The notes beneath the pieces were generated by a model, which worked only from the letters and a program-made list of their open reading frames with translations, did no database searches and had not been told where the DNA came from. The translations under genes and the position numbers were made by a program. From contig JAOZUO010000077.1 in the NCBI GenBank assembly GCA_029938605.1, positions 2,249 through 36,062 on the forward strand: 33,814 nt of DNA, given 5' to 3'. This stretch comes from Deltaproteobacteria bacterium (GTDB lineage Bacteria; Myxococcota_A; Polyangia; HGW-17; JAJRWW01). Positions 21,406 through 28,225 of the stretch are shown here, one piece after another (position 1 is the stretch's first letter; every line of letters starts with the position of its first letter).

Positions 21406-22953
21406 ATGGCCACTGCCCATGAAAAACTCGCCGCCTCACTCGAGGCGTTGCGCCAACTGCAGCAGGATGCTGCCCGCGTGTTTCGGTCCGGACAGTTCAA
21501 GCGCGCAGATCGGGAGAGGCTCGTCAAAACCGGGTTCCTCCAGGAGGTGATGCGGGGTTGGCTGATCTCGTCGGACCCGGAGGGTTCGGCACGCGGCGAC
21601 AGCACGGCGTGGTTTGCCTCGTTTTGGGATTTTTGCCGTCGGTACTGCGAGCACCGATTCGATGGTCAATGGTACCTGTCGCCCGAGCAGTCGTTGCTGC
21701 TCCACGCCGAGAACACGACGGTGCCGACTCAGTTGATTGTGTTCAGCCCGCGCGGCACACAGAACACCGTGGAGCTGTTGTTCGAGACCTCGCTCTACGA
21801 TCTTCGGGTGTTGGAGATGCCGGCGCCCGAGGATCTGCTCGTCCGCGACGGTGTGCGCCTGTTCTCCCCAGAGGCTGCGCTGATCAAGGTCCCGGAGGGA
21901 TTCTATCGGCGCTCTCCACTGGAGGCAGAGGTGGTGCTCGGCAGCCTGCAGCGGGAGCCGTCGCGGCTACTGGCGCGGTTGCTCGACGGTGGCCACACGG
22001 TGATCGCGGGGCGGATCGCCGGTGCGTTTCGTCGCTTAGGGCGGGGCGACATCGCCGATGACATCTGCGCGGCGATGAAGGCGGCTGATCACAACGTCCG
22101 TGAATCGGATCCCTTCACCCCCGGCCCCGGGAAGGTCGTCAAGTTGCGCTCGTCGTCGCCCATCGTCGGACGGCTGCAGGCGCTGTGGGCGTCGGGCCGA
22201 GACGCGGTCCTGGCGGAGCTTCCGGAACCGCCCGGCCCGCCGGTCGATCGCGCTGTCTATCTCCAGCAAGTCGACGATCTCTACGAGCAGGACGCGTACC
22301 ACTCGCTCTCCATCGAGGGGTACCGGGTCACGCCGGAGTTGATCGAGCGGGTGGCGTCTGGAGCCTGGGACCCGGCGACCGACGCAAACGACCGTGAGAG
22401 CGGGAACGCTCTGGCAGCCTTCGGGTACTGGCTTGCGTTCGGGCGGGTCCGCAAATCCGTGGAGACGCTCCTTGCTGGAGACCTCAACCCGGGCGCTGTC
22501 CTTCGCGCGGACCATCGTGACTGGTATCGAGAGATGTTTAGACCGCAGGTTGCGGCCGGGCTCCTAGAACCGTCGATGCTCGCCGGATATCGCAGCCTCC
22601 CGGTGTATCTACGTGGGTCCCGCCATGTTCCACCCCGATGGGAGGTGTTGCCCGAGGCGATGCCAGCGCTATTTGATCTGATCGAGCACGAACCCGAGCC
22701 GGGGGTGAGGGCCGTCTTGGGGCATTGGCTGCTCGGGTACATCCACCCGTTTCCAGACGGGAACGGTCGAATCGCCCGCTTCGCCATGAATACCCTGTTC
22801 GCGTCCGGCGGATACTCCTGGATCGTCATCCGGGTGGAGACGCGCGACGAGTACATGGCCTCCCTGGAGGCCGCCAGCGTCGGCGGAGACGTTGGCCCCT
22901 TCGCCCGGTTCATCGGGCACCAACTGCGGAGCACCGGCCCGAAGTCAGTATAA
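21406..22953 (+). CDS. AbiEi-like winged-helix protein fused to a Fic AMPylase domain
   Basis: A 515-aa protein; GAGGATCCCG precedes the ATG. Residues 1-230 resemble AbiEi antitoxins: a wHTH (LRQLQQDAARVFRSGQF, DRERLVKTGFLQEVMRGWLI), SFWDFCRRYCEHRFDGQWYL, SPEQSLLLHAE, VPTQLIVFSPRGTQN, FETSLYDLRV, then HTVIAGRIAGAFRRLGRGDIADDI. Residues about 275-515 form a Fic domain with the full motif HPFPDGNGRIAR (catalytic H447). Upstream of it, SLSIEG (300-305) matches the inhibitory-helix consensus (S/T)xxxE(G/N) with E304, as in self-inhibited Fic enzymes. It should transfer AMP (or another nucleotide) to a target protein, with DNA binding and self-inhibition in the same chain. There is no AbiEii-type nucleotidyltransferase or separate antitoxin next door. 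Upstream DNA is scrambled, so recent acquisition is possible. Confidence 0.9.
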   Translation: MATAHEKLAASLEALRQLQQDAARVFRSGQFKRADRERLVKTGFLQEVMRGWLISSDPEGSARGDSTAWFASFWDFCRRYCEHRFDGQWYLSPEQSLLLHAENTTVPTQLIVFSPRGTQNTVELLFETSLYDLRVLEMPAPEDLLVRDGVRLFSPEAALIKVPEGFYRRSPLEAEVVLGSLQREPSRLLARLLDGGHTVIAGRIAGAFRRLGRGDIADDICAAMKAADHNVRESDPFTPGPGKVVKLRSSSPIVGRLQALWASGRDAVLAELPEPPGPPVDRAVYLQQVDDLYEQDAYHSLSIEGYRVTPELIERVASGAWDPATDANDRESGNALAAFGYWLAFGRVRKSVETLLAGDLNPGAVLRADHRDWYREMFRPQVAAGLLEPSMLAGYRSLPVYLRGSRHVPPRWEVLPEAMPALFDLIEHEPEPGVRAVLGHWLLGYIHPFPDGNGRIARFAMNTLFASGGYSWIVIRVETRDEYMASLEAASVGGDVGPFARFIGHQLRSTGPKSV

Positions 22954-23030
22954 TGCCACCGGAATGGAGCGAATGAAGAAAGTTAGAAAGTTAACTCCGT
23001 CCTGTTTCACCGCAGTTGCTTCTCCGCCTT

Positions 23031-24875
23031 CTACGGAGGTGGCGTGCTTACCGACTGAGGAGATTTCACGCACTCGTATGAAAAACAGTCGTCTGGAGCC
23101 GAGATTGCGCCGATTCCGAGCTGTCCAGAGCTGGAATGGCCCCAGCAGTAGAGCGCTCCACTTCCCTGCACTGCGCAACCATGGAAGCTGATTCCAGCTG
23201 AAATGACATCGGTCATACCGGGGACGTCTACGGGAGCGAGGCGCTTGGTTGTCGTGCCGTCGCCCATCTCTCCACGCACATTCCAGCCCCAGCAAGCGAG
23301 TTGGCCGCTGGTTTGAATCGCACAGGTGGCTTGGCTGTCCTGAATGCCTCCCGTTACGTAAACCGCCTTTATCACCGGGAGCAGTTGGGGCTGAGCGAAG
23401 GGACCAGCGTCAGAGCTGTTGATCCCGAGGGTCCCCTGGTTGTTTGCCCCCCAACAACGGATATCGCCGCCACCATCGATCGCGCACGTGTGCACCCCGT
23501 ACGCGCCAGAGCCATCAGCGGCACCACCGAGCGTCACCGACGCAATATTCACCGCCAAGTTGGGCACCTGCAGCGGAGTCGTAGACTCCGTTGGAGTGGT
23601 TCTACCGAACTGATAACTCTGGTTTCCACCCCAGCAGAAGACGTCACCGGTACTCGTCACAGCACAGGACGTTCGGTCACTTCGGGCGGAAACATCCACA
23701 GCTCCGCTGATGGTGGTAACCTGAACTGGCGCGCTCGAACTTTCGGTTCCTGCTCCGAGCTGTCCATGGCTGTTGCTTCCCCAACACCACACAGTTCCAT
23801 CGCTTTTCAGAGCGCAAGTGTGCCGGGTGCCGCAGGAAACCTGAGTGGCCTGGTTGAAGACGTGAACCGGGACAGGACTATAGGACGGGGTGTTGGACAG
23901 GTCACCGAGCTGACCATCCGCGTTTTTTCCCCAGCACCATACCTGTCCAGTGTAGTCGACTGCGCAGCTATGTTGGTATCCAGCCGAGATGTTAACTATG
24001 CCCGAAATAGCAACATGGGTTGGAGCTACTGCAGGGGCATAGCTCCCCGTACCGAGTTGTCCGTCACTGTTGGAACCCCAGCACCAAACGCTTCCGTCGA
24101 GCAACATCGCGCAGGTGTGACCGATTCCCACTGTGACCTGTGCCCACAGGTCACAATCCTGCCAGCACGACGCCCGATCTTCGCCCAGCTCGAACTGACA
24201 GATTCCATCGCCACAGGTTGTGCACGAAGTGGTGTCGACATCCAAACAGCCACTAGTCGCGTCGCAACCGAGAACGCCCCCATTGAATCCTTCGGTCGTG
24301 CAGTCGCGCGCACCGAGCGCGGTTCCGTCGCAAACTTCCGAGCCTTCGATGACTCCATTGCCGCAGTCGTGACACACCGAGGTATCGAAGACACATTGCG
24401 TGGCGCATTCGAGATCACCATCAGGCAGGACGCCGCTGGTCACCGTAGCGCAAGTCCCGGACTGAAGATCGTCACCGTCACACTCTTCGTCAGCCTCAGC
24501 CAGATCGTCACCACAGTCACTACAACCAGACTCATCGAGCTGGCATGTTGGACTGCAGGTCAACTGGCCGCCGGTGTGTCCCACATCGCTGCACTGCAGG
24601 TTCTCTAGGTCTTCGCCATCACAGACCTCTGTGGTGTCTGCGATCCCATCACCACAGTAGGCTGTTCGACAATCCGTTCGGCAGGCATCTACTACACTAT
24701 CACTGTTCTCCGAGCCGTTATCGCACTGCTCCCCATCTTCGAGCAGACCGTTTCCACACACCCTCTGGTTGGCGTTGTTGACGTTACTGTTGACGTTACT
24801 ATTGCTTTGATCGTCACCGCATCCACCACCGACAACGAGCCAGAAAACACAAAGAAAATTCACCGAATATCTCAT
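23031..24875 (-). CDS. RCC1-repeat lipoprotein with DUF4215 Cys-rich modules (second paralogue)
   Basis: About 614 aa from the ATG at 24873-24875, which gives the lipoprotein signal MRYSVNFLCVFWLVVGGGC (C19); the Shine-Dalgarno is weak. An Asn/Ser/Val linker (SNSNVNSNVNNAN) precedes several Cys-rich modules (CGNGLLEDGEQCDNG, CRTDCRTAYCGDGIADTTEVCDG, CGNGVIEGSEVCDG, CGDGICQFELGED). Seven RCC1-like repeats with CWG-x-N-x-x-GQLG signatures follow, some degenerate (GGNQSYQFGRT, GANNQGTLGIN). The architecture equals that of the gene at 6576-8168, but the sequence is diverged and less GC-rich, so the two are old paralogues or separate acquisitions. It is convergent with the AbiEi-Fic gene. Confidence 0.88.
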   Translation of the reverse strand: MRYSVNFLCVFWLVVGGGCGDDQSNSNVNSNVNNANQRVCGNGLLEDGEQCDNGSENSDSVVDACRTDCRTAYCGDGIADTTEVCDGEDLENLQCSDVGHTGGQLTCSPTCQLDESGCSDCGDDLAEADEECDGDDLQSGTCATVTSGVLPDGDLECATQCVFDTSVCHDCGNGVIEGSEVCDGTALGARDCTTEGFNGGVLGCDATSGCLDVDTTSCTTCGDGICQFELGEDRASCWQDCDLWAQVTVGIGHTCAMLLDGSVWCWGSNSDGQLGTGSYAPAVAPTHVAISGIVNISAGYQHSCAVDYTGQVWCWGKNADGQLGDLSNTPSYSPVPVHVFNQATQVSCGTRHTCALKSDGTVWCWGSNSHGQLGAGTESSSAPVQVTTISGAVDVSARSDRTSCAVTSTGDVFCWGGNQSYQFGRTTPTESTTPLQVPNLAVNIASVTLGGAADGSGAYGVHTCAIDGGGDIRCWGANNQGTLGINSSDAGPFAQPQLLPVIKAVYVTGGIQDSQATCAIQTSGQLACWGWNVRGEMGDGTTTKRLAPVDVPGMTDVISAGISFHGCAVQGSGALYCWGHSSSGQLGIGAISAPDDCFSYECVKSPQSVSTPPP

Positions 24876-24914
24876 GGTTGCCACTGTCGACCTTCTGTCT
24901 AAAACGGGTTTCCC

Positions 24915-24934
24915 CTTCAGTAGGGGTACTGAAG
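24915..24934. promoter_or_regulatory. Short hairpin in a divergent leader region
   Basis: CTTCAGTA-GGGG-TACTGAAG has a perfect 8-bp stem and a 4-nt loop. It lies 40 bp before the RCC1 lipoprotein start (reverse strand) and about 190 bp before the phosphatase start (forward strand). It could be a leader hairpin of the lipoprotein mRNA or an operator. No T-run follows. Confidence 0.45.
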
Positions 24935-25126
24935 CTGGACTCTTCCCTCCCAACGACCAAATACAATTCTGGCGGAGGATATGTTGCTGTAGCGGGACTT
25001 GTCAACGAGTTTGGCACAGACGGAGTTTCCAGACGAATACTCACCCCCAGCCAAAATCCGCTTCGTCCAGGGCGACCGCTGGGCTACCATGACAGGCAGA
25101 CAAACGAACATCAGGTGGAGAAGGCC

Positions 25127-26632
25127 ATGGACACCCCGATCAGGACCGCTACAATCACCGCGCTCATGGGAGTGGTGACCTTGGGGCTGTTGGCGGGCGG
25201 AGCCCACAGGGCGGAGGCGGACATCATCAAGGGGCCGCACCTGCAGGCGCTCCGTACCGACGGCATCACCGTGGTGTGGCAGCAGGAGAACGCCGGGCCG
25301 GGAACGGTGACCATCAATGGCACGGTGTACAACTCCCCCTCGAGCCAGACCCTCCACGAGGTGACCATCACCGGGCTCGTCGCGGACACGACCTACAGCT
25401 ACACGGTGGACAGCGACGGGATCACCGACAGCGGCACCTTCACCACGGCCCAGTCCGATCCCCTGGCCTGTTTCGAGTTTCTGGCCGTGGGGGACAATCG
25501 CTCCATCCACGAAGACCACACCACCGTGGTCACCACCTTGCTGGCAGAGACCAACGCGCGGTTTCTGATGAACACGGGCGACATGATCTCCGCCGGAGAG
25601 GTGGCGGCGGACTGGCAGTTCTTCTTCGACATCGAGTATCCGCTCATCAAGGACATGCCCTGGTACCCCACCATCGGCAACCACGAGTCGGACGACGACG
25701 CCCTGCCCGTCTACTACACCGACTTCCTGGCGCCGCCCACCGACACGTCGGGCACGGAGAACTACTACTCCTTCGTCTACGCCAACTCCGCCTTCCTCGT
25801 GCTCGATGGCCACGTAGACGTGGTGCCGGTGGTGGGGGGGTTCTCCGCCGATCAGATGAGCTGGCTCAACGCCGAGCTGACGCAGTACTCAGGTGATCCG
25901 GCCGTACAGCACATCTTCGTCTTCACGCACGAGCCACCCTACTCCTCCAAGGACGGCCGCACGGGAAACTACAACCTCCGGGAGCTGCTGCGGGAGGCGT
26001 CGGACATCTTCGCCGTACACGGCGTGGACGCGGTGATCACGGGCCACGACCACTATATGGAGCGAGGCGAATCTCCGGCGGGGATCCGCTACTACATCAT
26101 GGGCGGCGGCGGCGCGCCCCTGTACCCCAATGAGTCCGAAGGTGACCTCGGCTCCAAGCCGGCCACCTGGGAAGGGCTGTTCACCGACGCCCACACGGTG
26201 CACTACGCCCAGTCCATCCATGGCTATCTGCGGGTGACTGTGTGCAACGGTCAGGTGGACGCCGAGGTCATCGGCATCACGGACATCACCAACCCCAGCG
26301 GTCCCACGGTAACCGTCGTGGACACCACGAGCTGGAACACCGGAAACATCACGCCCCCCGGACCGGACGCCGGCGTGACAGACGCCGGAGTGGCCGATGG
26401 ATCGACATCACAGCCGGACGGAGCAGTGTCAGACGACGCCGCTGTGTCGCCAGACGGTACGACACCCCAGACCGACGGATCTACGCCTGGCGCCGACGCC
26501 TCCACACCGCCAGCGGCCACCGACGGCGGCTGCGGCTGCCGCCAGACCGGCGGCGACGCCCCGGGCCTCGTCTTCGGGCTCGGACTCATGCTGCTGGGCT
26601 GGATCAGGCGCCGCAGGAGCCGACAGCGGTAG
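25127..26632 (+). CDS. Secreted purple-acid-phosphatase-like metallophosphoesterase with MYXO-CTERM tail
   Basis: The ATG at 25127 after GGTGGAG is the real start; the frame is open far upstream without signals. The 501-aa product has a signal peptide (cleavage near AHRAEA-D), an Fn3-like N-terminal domain (about 33-110, HLQALRTDGITVVWQ, ITGLVADTTYSYTV), then the metallophosphoesterase core. Metal ligands are D123 in AVGDNRS, D152 in NTGDM, N185-H186 in GNHES, H268 in FTHEPPY, and H307/H309 in GHDHYMERG. A Thr/Asp/Pro-rich linker leads to CGCRQTGGDAPG, a hydrophobic helix and RRRRSRQR, the MYXO-CTERM sorting signature. It is expected to hydrolyse phosphate esters at the cell surface after cleavage of the tail. 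Confidence 0.92.
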   Translation: MDTPIRTATITALMGVVTLGLLAGGAHRAEADIIKGPHLQALRTDGITVVWQQENAGPGTVTINGTVYNSPSSQTLHEVTITGLVADTTYSYTVDSDGITDSGTFTTAQSDPLACFEFLAVGDNRSIHEDHTTVVTTLLAETNARFLMNTGDMISAGEVAADWQFFFDIEYPLIKDMPWYPTIGNHESDDDALPVYYTDFLAPPTDTSGTENYYSFVYANSAFLVLDGHVDVVPVVGGFSADQMSWLNAELTQYSGDPAVQHIFVFTHEPPYSSKDGRTGNYNLRELLREASDIFAVHGVDAVITGHDHYMERGESPAGIRYYIMGGGGAPLYPNESEGDLGSKPATWEGLFTDAHTVHYAQSIHGYLRVTVCNGQVDAEVIGITDITNPSGPTVTVVDTTSWNTGNITPPGPDAGVTDAGVADGSTSQPDGAVSDDAAVSPDGTTPQTDGSTPGADASTPPAATDGGCGCRQTGGDAPGLVFGLGLMLLGWIRRRRSRQR

Positions 26633-26655
26633 TCCTTCCGAGGGGAGTCGACGCT

Positions 26656-27027
26656 CTAGAAAGTGTACACGGTGGACTCGCCGGCCAACTCGGCGATGGT
26701 GGCCATGCCCGCGTACTCGACACCGGGTATCATGTCCCGCTCCGCCGGACACTGATCGCCGCACAGACCGTCGGCGCAGCGGGAGCAGAGCAGGATCTTG
26801 CCGCCAAGCTCCTGGAAATCCGCGACATACTCCGAGACCGGCCGGTCCTCGGGGATGTGGATCCCGGCCGAGCACTGCTCGTAAGCCCAACAGGCGCCGT
26901 CCATGGCCAGGTAGAGGTTGACCTCGTCGCCCACGGCCAGGGCACCAAGGCCGATGTGGAACGCCAGGGTGGCTTTCTTGCCGCTATCTGCCCGGCCGGT
27001 GGAGAGAATGATCAAGTGTTTCGACAT
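26656..27027 (-). CDS. DsrE-family protein with Cys cluster
   Basis: A 123-aa protein; AGGATCCC precedes the ATG. The N-terminal strand-loop-helix (KHLIILSTGRADSGKKATLAFHIGLGAL) and the DEVNLYLAMDGACWAY strand are typical of DsrE-type Rossmann-like folds. Residues about 80-93 carry four closely spaced cysteines (LLCSRCADGLCGDQC), more than a simple sulfur-carrier cysteine needs, so metal binding or a persulfide pair is possible. It is the last gene of the operon, 8 bp after the DsrE2-like gene. A role in handling protein-bound sulfane sulfur is inferred from family and context. Confidence 0.82.
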   Translation of the reverse strand: MSKHLIILSTGRADSGKKATLAFHIGLGALAVGDEVNLYLAMDGACWAYEQCSAGIHIPEDRPVSEYVADFQELGGKILLCSRCADGLCGDQCPAERDMIPGVEYAGMATIAELAGESTVYTF

Positions 27028-27035
27028 GGGATCCT

Positions 27036-27614
27036 TCAGATGAACATGGTGGAACGGGCGTCCGACATGAGCTCCACGAAGCTAGCCACGCCCACATATT
27101 CCATGTTCGGGTAGTCAATGAGCTCCTCGGATTTGATCTCCATCAGCTCCATGCTCATGGTGCAGACCAGGATCTGTACCTCAAGCTCCGCCGCGATCTG
27201 GATCATCTCCTCGAGGGAGGCCATGCCCTGCTTCCGCATGATCGAGCGGATCATGGCCCGCCCCATACCCGCCATCTGCATCTTGGAGAGCTTGAGCTTA
27301 CGGGATCCCTTGGGCAGCATCCAGCCGAACATCTTGCCCACCAGGCTCTTTGGGGCCCGCTTTTGGGCGTCCCGCAACGCGGAGGTCCCCCAGAACGTGA
27401 AGAACATCTTCACGTCCATGCCCGACGCGGCGGCGCCCGTGGCGATGATAAAAGCGGCGATCATCTTGTCCAGATCGCCGCTAAAAACACAGAGGCAGAG
27501 ACGATCCTTTGGTTGGGACCGCTCCACGCGCTCAAGCCGCTTCAGAATCTCGGCCATGCCGGCCGCGGTGCCTGCTCCGGCGCCCACTTCGGCACCTGTC
27601 TCAGCGCCAAACAC
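27036..27614 (-). CDS. DsrE2-like (DrsE/DsrF/DrsH family) protein
   Basis: About 192 aa. The GTG start at 27614 directly abuts the tusA stop and has GGAAGGA at proper distance inside tusA; the ATG at 27557 is an alternative that would drop a Gly/Ala-rich leader. The family signature is strong: LCLCVFSGDLDKMIAAFIIATGAAASG, then MDVKMFFTFWGTSALRDAQK, a Lys-rich loop with GWMLPKGSRKLKLSKMQMAGMG, and the ILVCTMSMELM strand whose Cys is the candidate sulfur carrier. Proteins of this type usually travel with TusA and mobilise sulfane sulfur, often at the membrane. The gene order tusA-dsrE2-dsrE matches that role. Confidence 0.87.
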   Translation of the reverse strand: MFGAETGAEVGAGAGTAAGMAEILKRLERVERSQPKDRLCLCVFSGDLDKMIAAFIIATGAAASGMDVKMFFTFWGTSALRDAQKRAPKSLVGKMFGWMLPKGSRKLKLSKMQMAGMGRAMIRSIMRKQGMASLEEMIQIAAELEVQILVCTMSMELMEIKSEELIDYPNMEYVGVASFVELMSDARSTMFI

Positions 27615-27833
27615 CTAGTTTTCCTTCCGAATCACGGCGATGACAACGCCTCCCTCCTGGGAGAGGGACACGAGGGCGTTTCCGGTCTTGCGGCACCAGG
27701 CACGCACGTCCGGCTCAAAGGCCCGGTCGTCGGCCTGAATCCGGATCTTGTCGCCCTTGGTAGACTTCTTCACGGCTTTGGTGAGTCGAACAATGGGCAG
27801 CGGACACTTCAATCCGCGGGCATCTACGTCCAA
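27615..27833 (-). CDS. TusA-family sulfur carrier protein
   Basis: A 72-aa protein that begins with a TTG at 27831-27833 preceded by AAGGAG. The signature LDxxGLxCPxPI is present as VDARGLKCPLPIVRLTKAV, with the persulfide-carrying C10. The rest follows the small two-layer fold (GDKIRIQADDRAFEPDVRAWCRKTGNALVSL, then the VVIAVIRK strand). It overlaps the end of the upstream 87-aa gene by 10 bp and touches the next gene, so translation is likely coupled across the operon. It is expected to accept and hand on sulfur as a cysteine persulfide. Confidence 0.92.
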   Translation of the reverse strand: MDVDARGLKCPLPIVRLTKAVKKSTKGDKIRIQADDRAFEPDVRAWCRKTGNALVSLSQEGGVVIAVIRKEN

Positions 27834-28087
27834 GACTTCTCTCCTTTGGGCGGCACGGGGATATCCTCCATGAGATCGGCAAGATCGAGCATAACGGTGG
27901 GAAGCCTGCTCGGGTCGCAGAACATCCGCACGGAGGAGAACAGGGAGTTTTGGAAGATCCGCTCCAAATCCGAAGTGGTCATGCGCTGTGGCTGAATCTG
28001 CTCAGCCTCGTACACCCTCCGCAAAATGGCGTCCACGTTGATCTGGCTCAGATGACGCCCGAGTACCAGACGAAGAGAATGATCCAT
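27824..28087 (-). CDS. Unknown 87-aa protein leading the sulfur-relay operon
   Basis: The ATG at 28085-28087 follows GGAGGAACGCACC, a strong ribosome-binding site; upstream in-frame codons lack one. The protein is mainly helical (MDHSLRLVLGRHLSQINVDA, ILRRVYEAEQIQ, DLERIFQNSLFSSVRMF, MLDLADLME), has a single Cys (MFCDPSR), and no known domain is recognised. It has no signal or membrane segment. Its 3' end overlaps tusA by 10 bp, so the two are translated together. Being the first gene behind a palindrome-marked promoter, it could be a regulator or an accessory subunit of the sulfur relay. That is only inferred from position. Confidence 0.72.
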   Translation of the reverse strand: MDHSLRLVLGRHLSQINVDAILRRVYEAEQIQPQRMTTSDLERIFQNSLFSSVRMFCDPSRLPTVMLDLADLMEDIPVPPKGEKSWT

Positions 28088-28145
28088 GGTGCGTTCCTCC
28101 GTACGCAAATTGCCGACACCGATACGCCACTGTGTTGAGAAGTTT

Positions 28146-28180
28146 ACTATAACACGCAGGTATGTCGTGAAACCACGACA
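28146..28180 (-). promoter_or_regulatory. Extended -10 promoter with a palindromic operator for the sulfur-relay operon
   Basis: On the reverse strand TGT-TATAGT (-10 at 28146-28151, with the TGn extension) lies about 60 bp before the ATG at 28087. Just upstream is TGTCGTG-N4-CACGACA (28163-28180), a perfect 7-bp inverted repeat covering the position of a -35 box, where no good hexamer is seen. An extended -10 promoter controlled by a dimeric regulator at this site fits the layout. Confidence 0.5.
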
Positions 28181-28225
28181 AAATAACCACCGCCCCCGCA
28201 CCGGTCCCAATCTCCACAAACCAAG

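Noticed and set aside
23301..24608. A 435-codon forward frame opposite the second RCC1 lipoprotein
   Set aside because: It mirrors the repeat-rich reverse gene and has no recognisable protein features.
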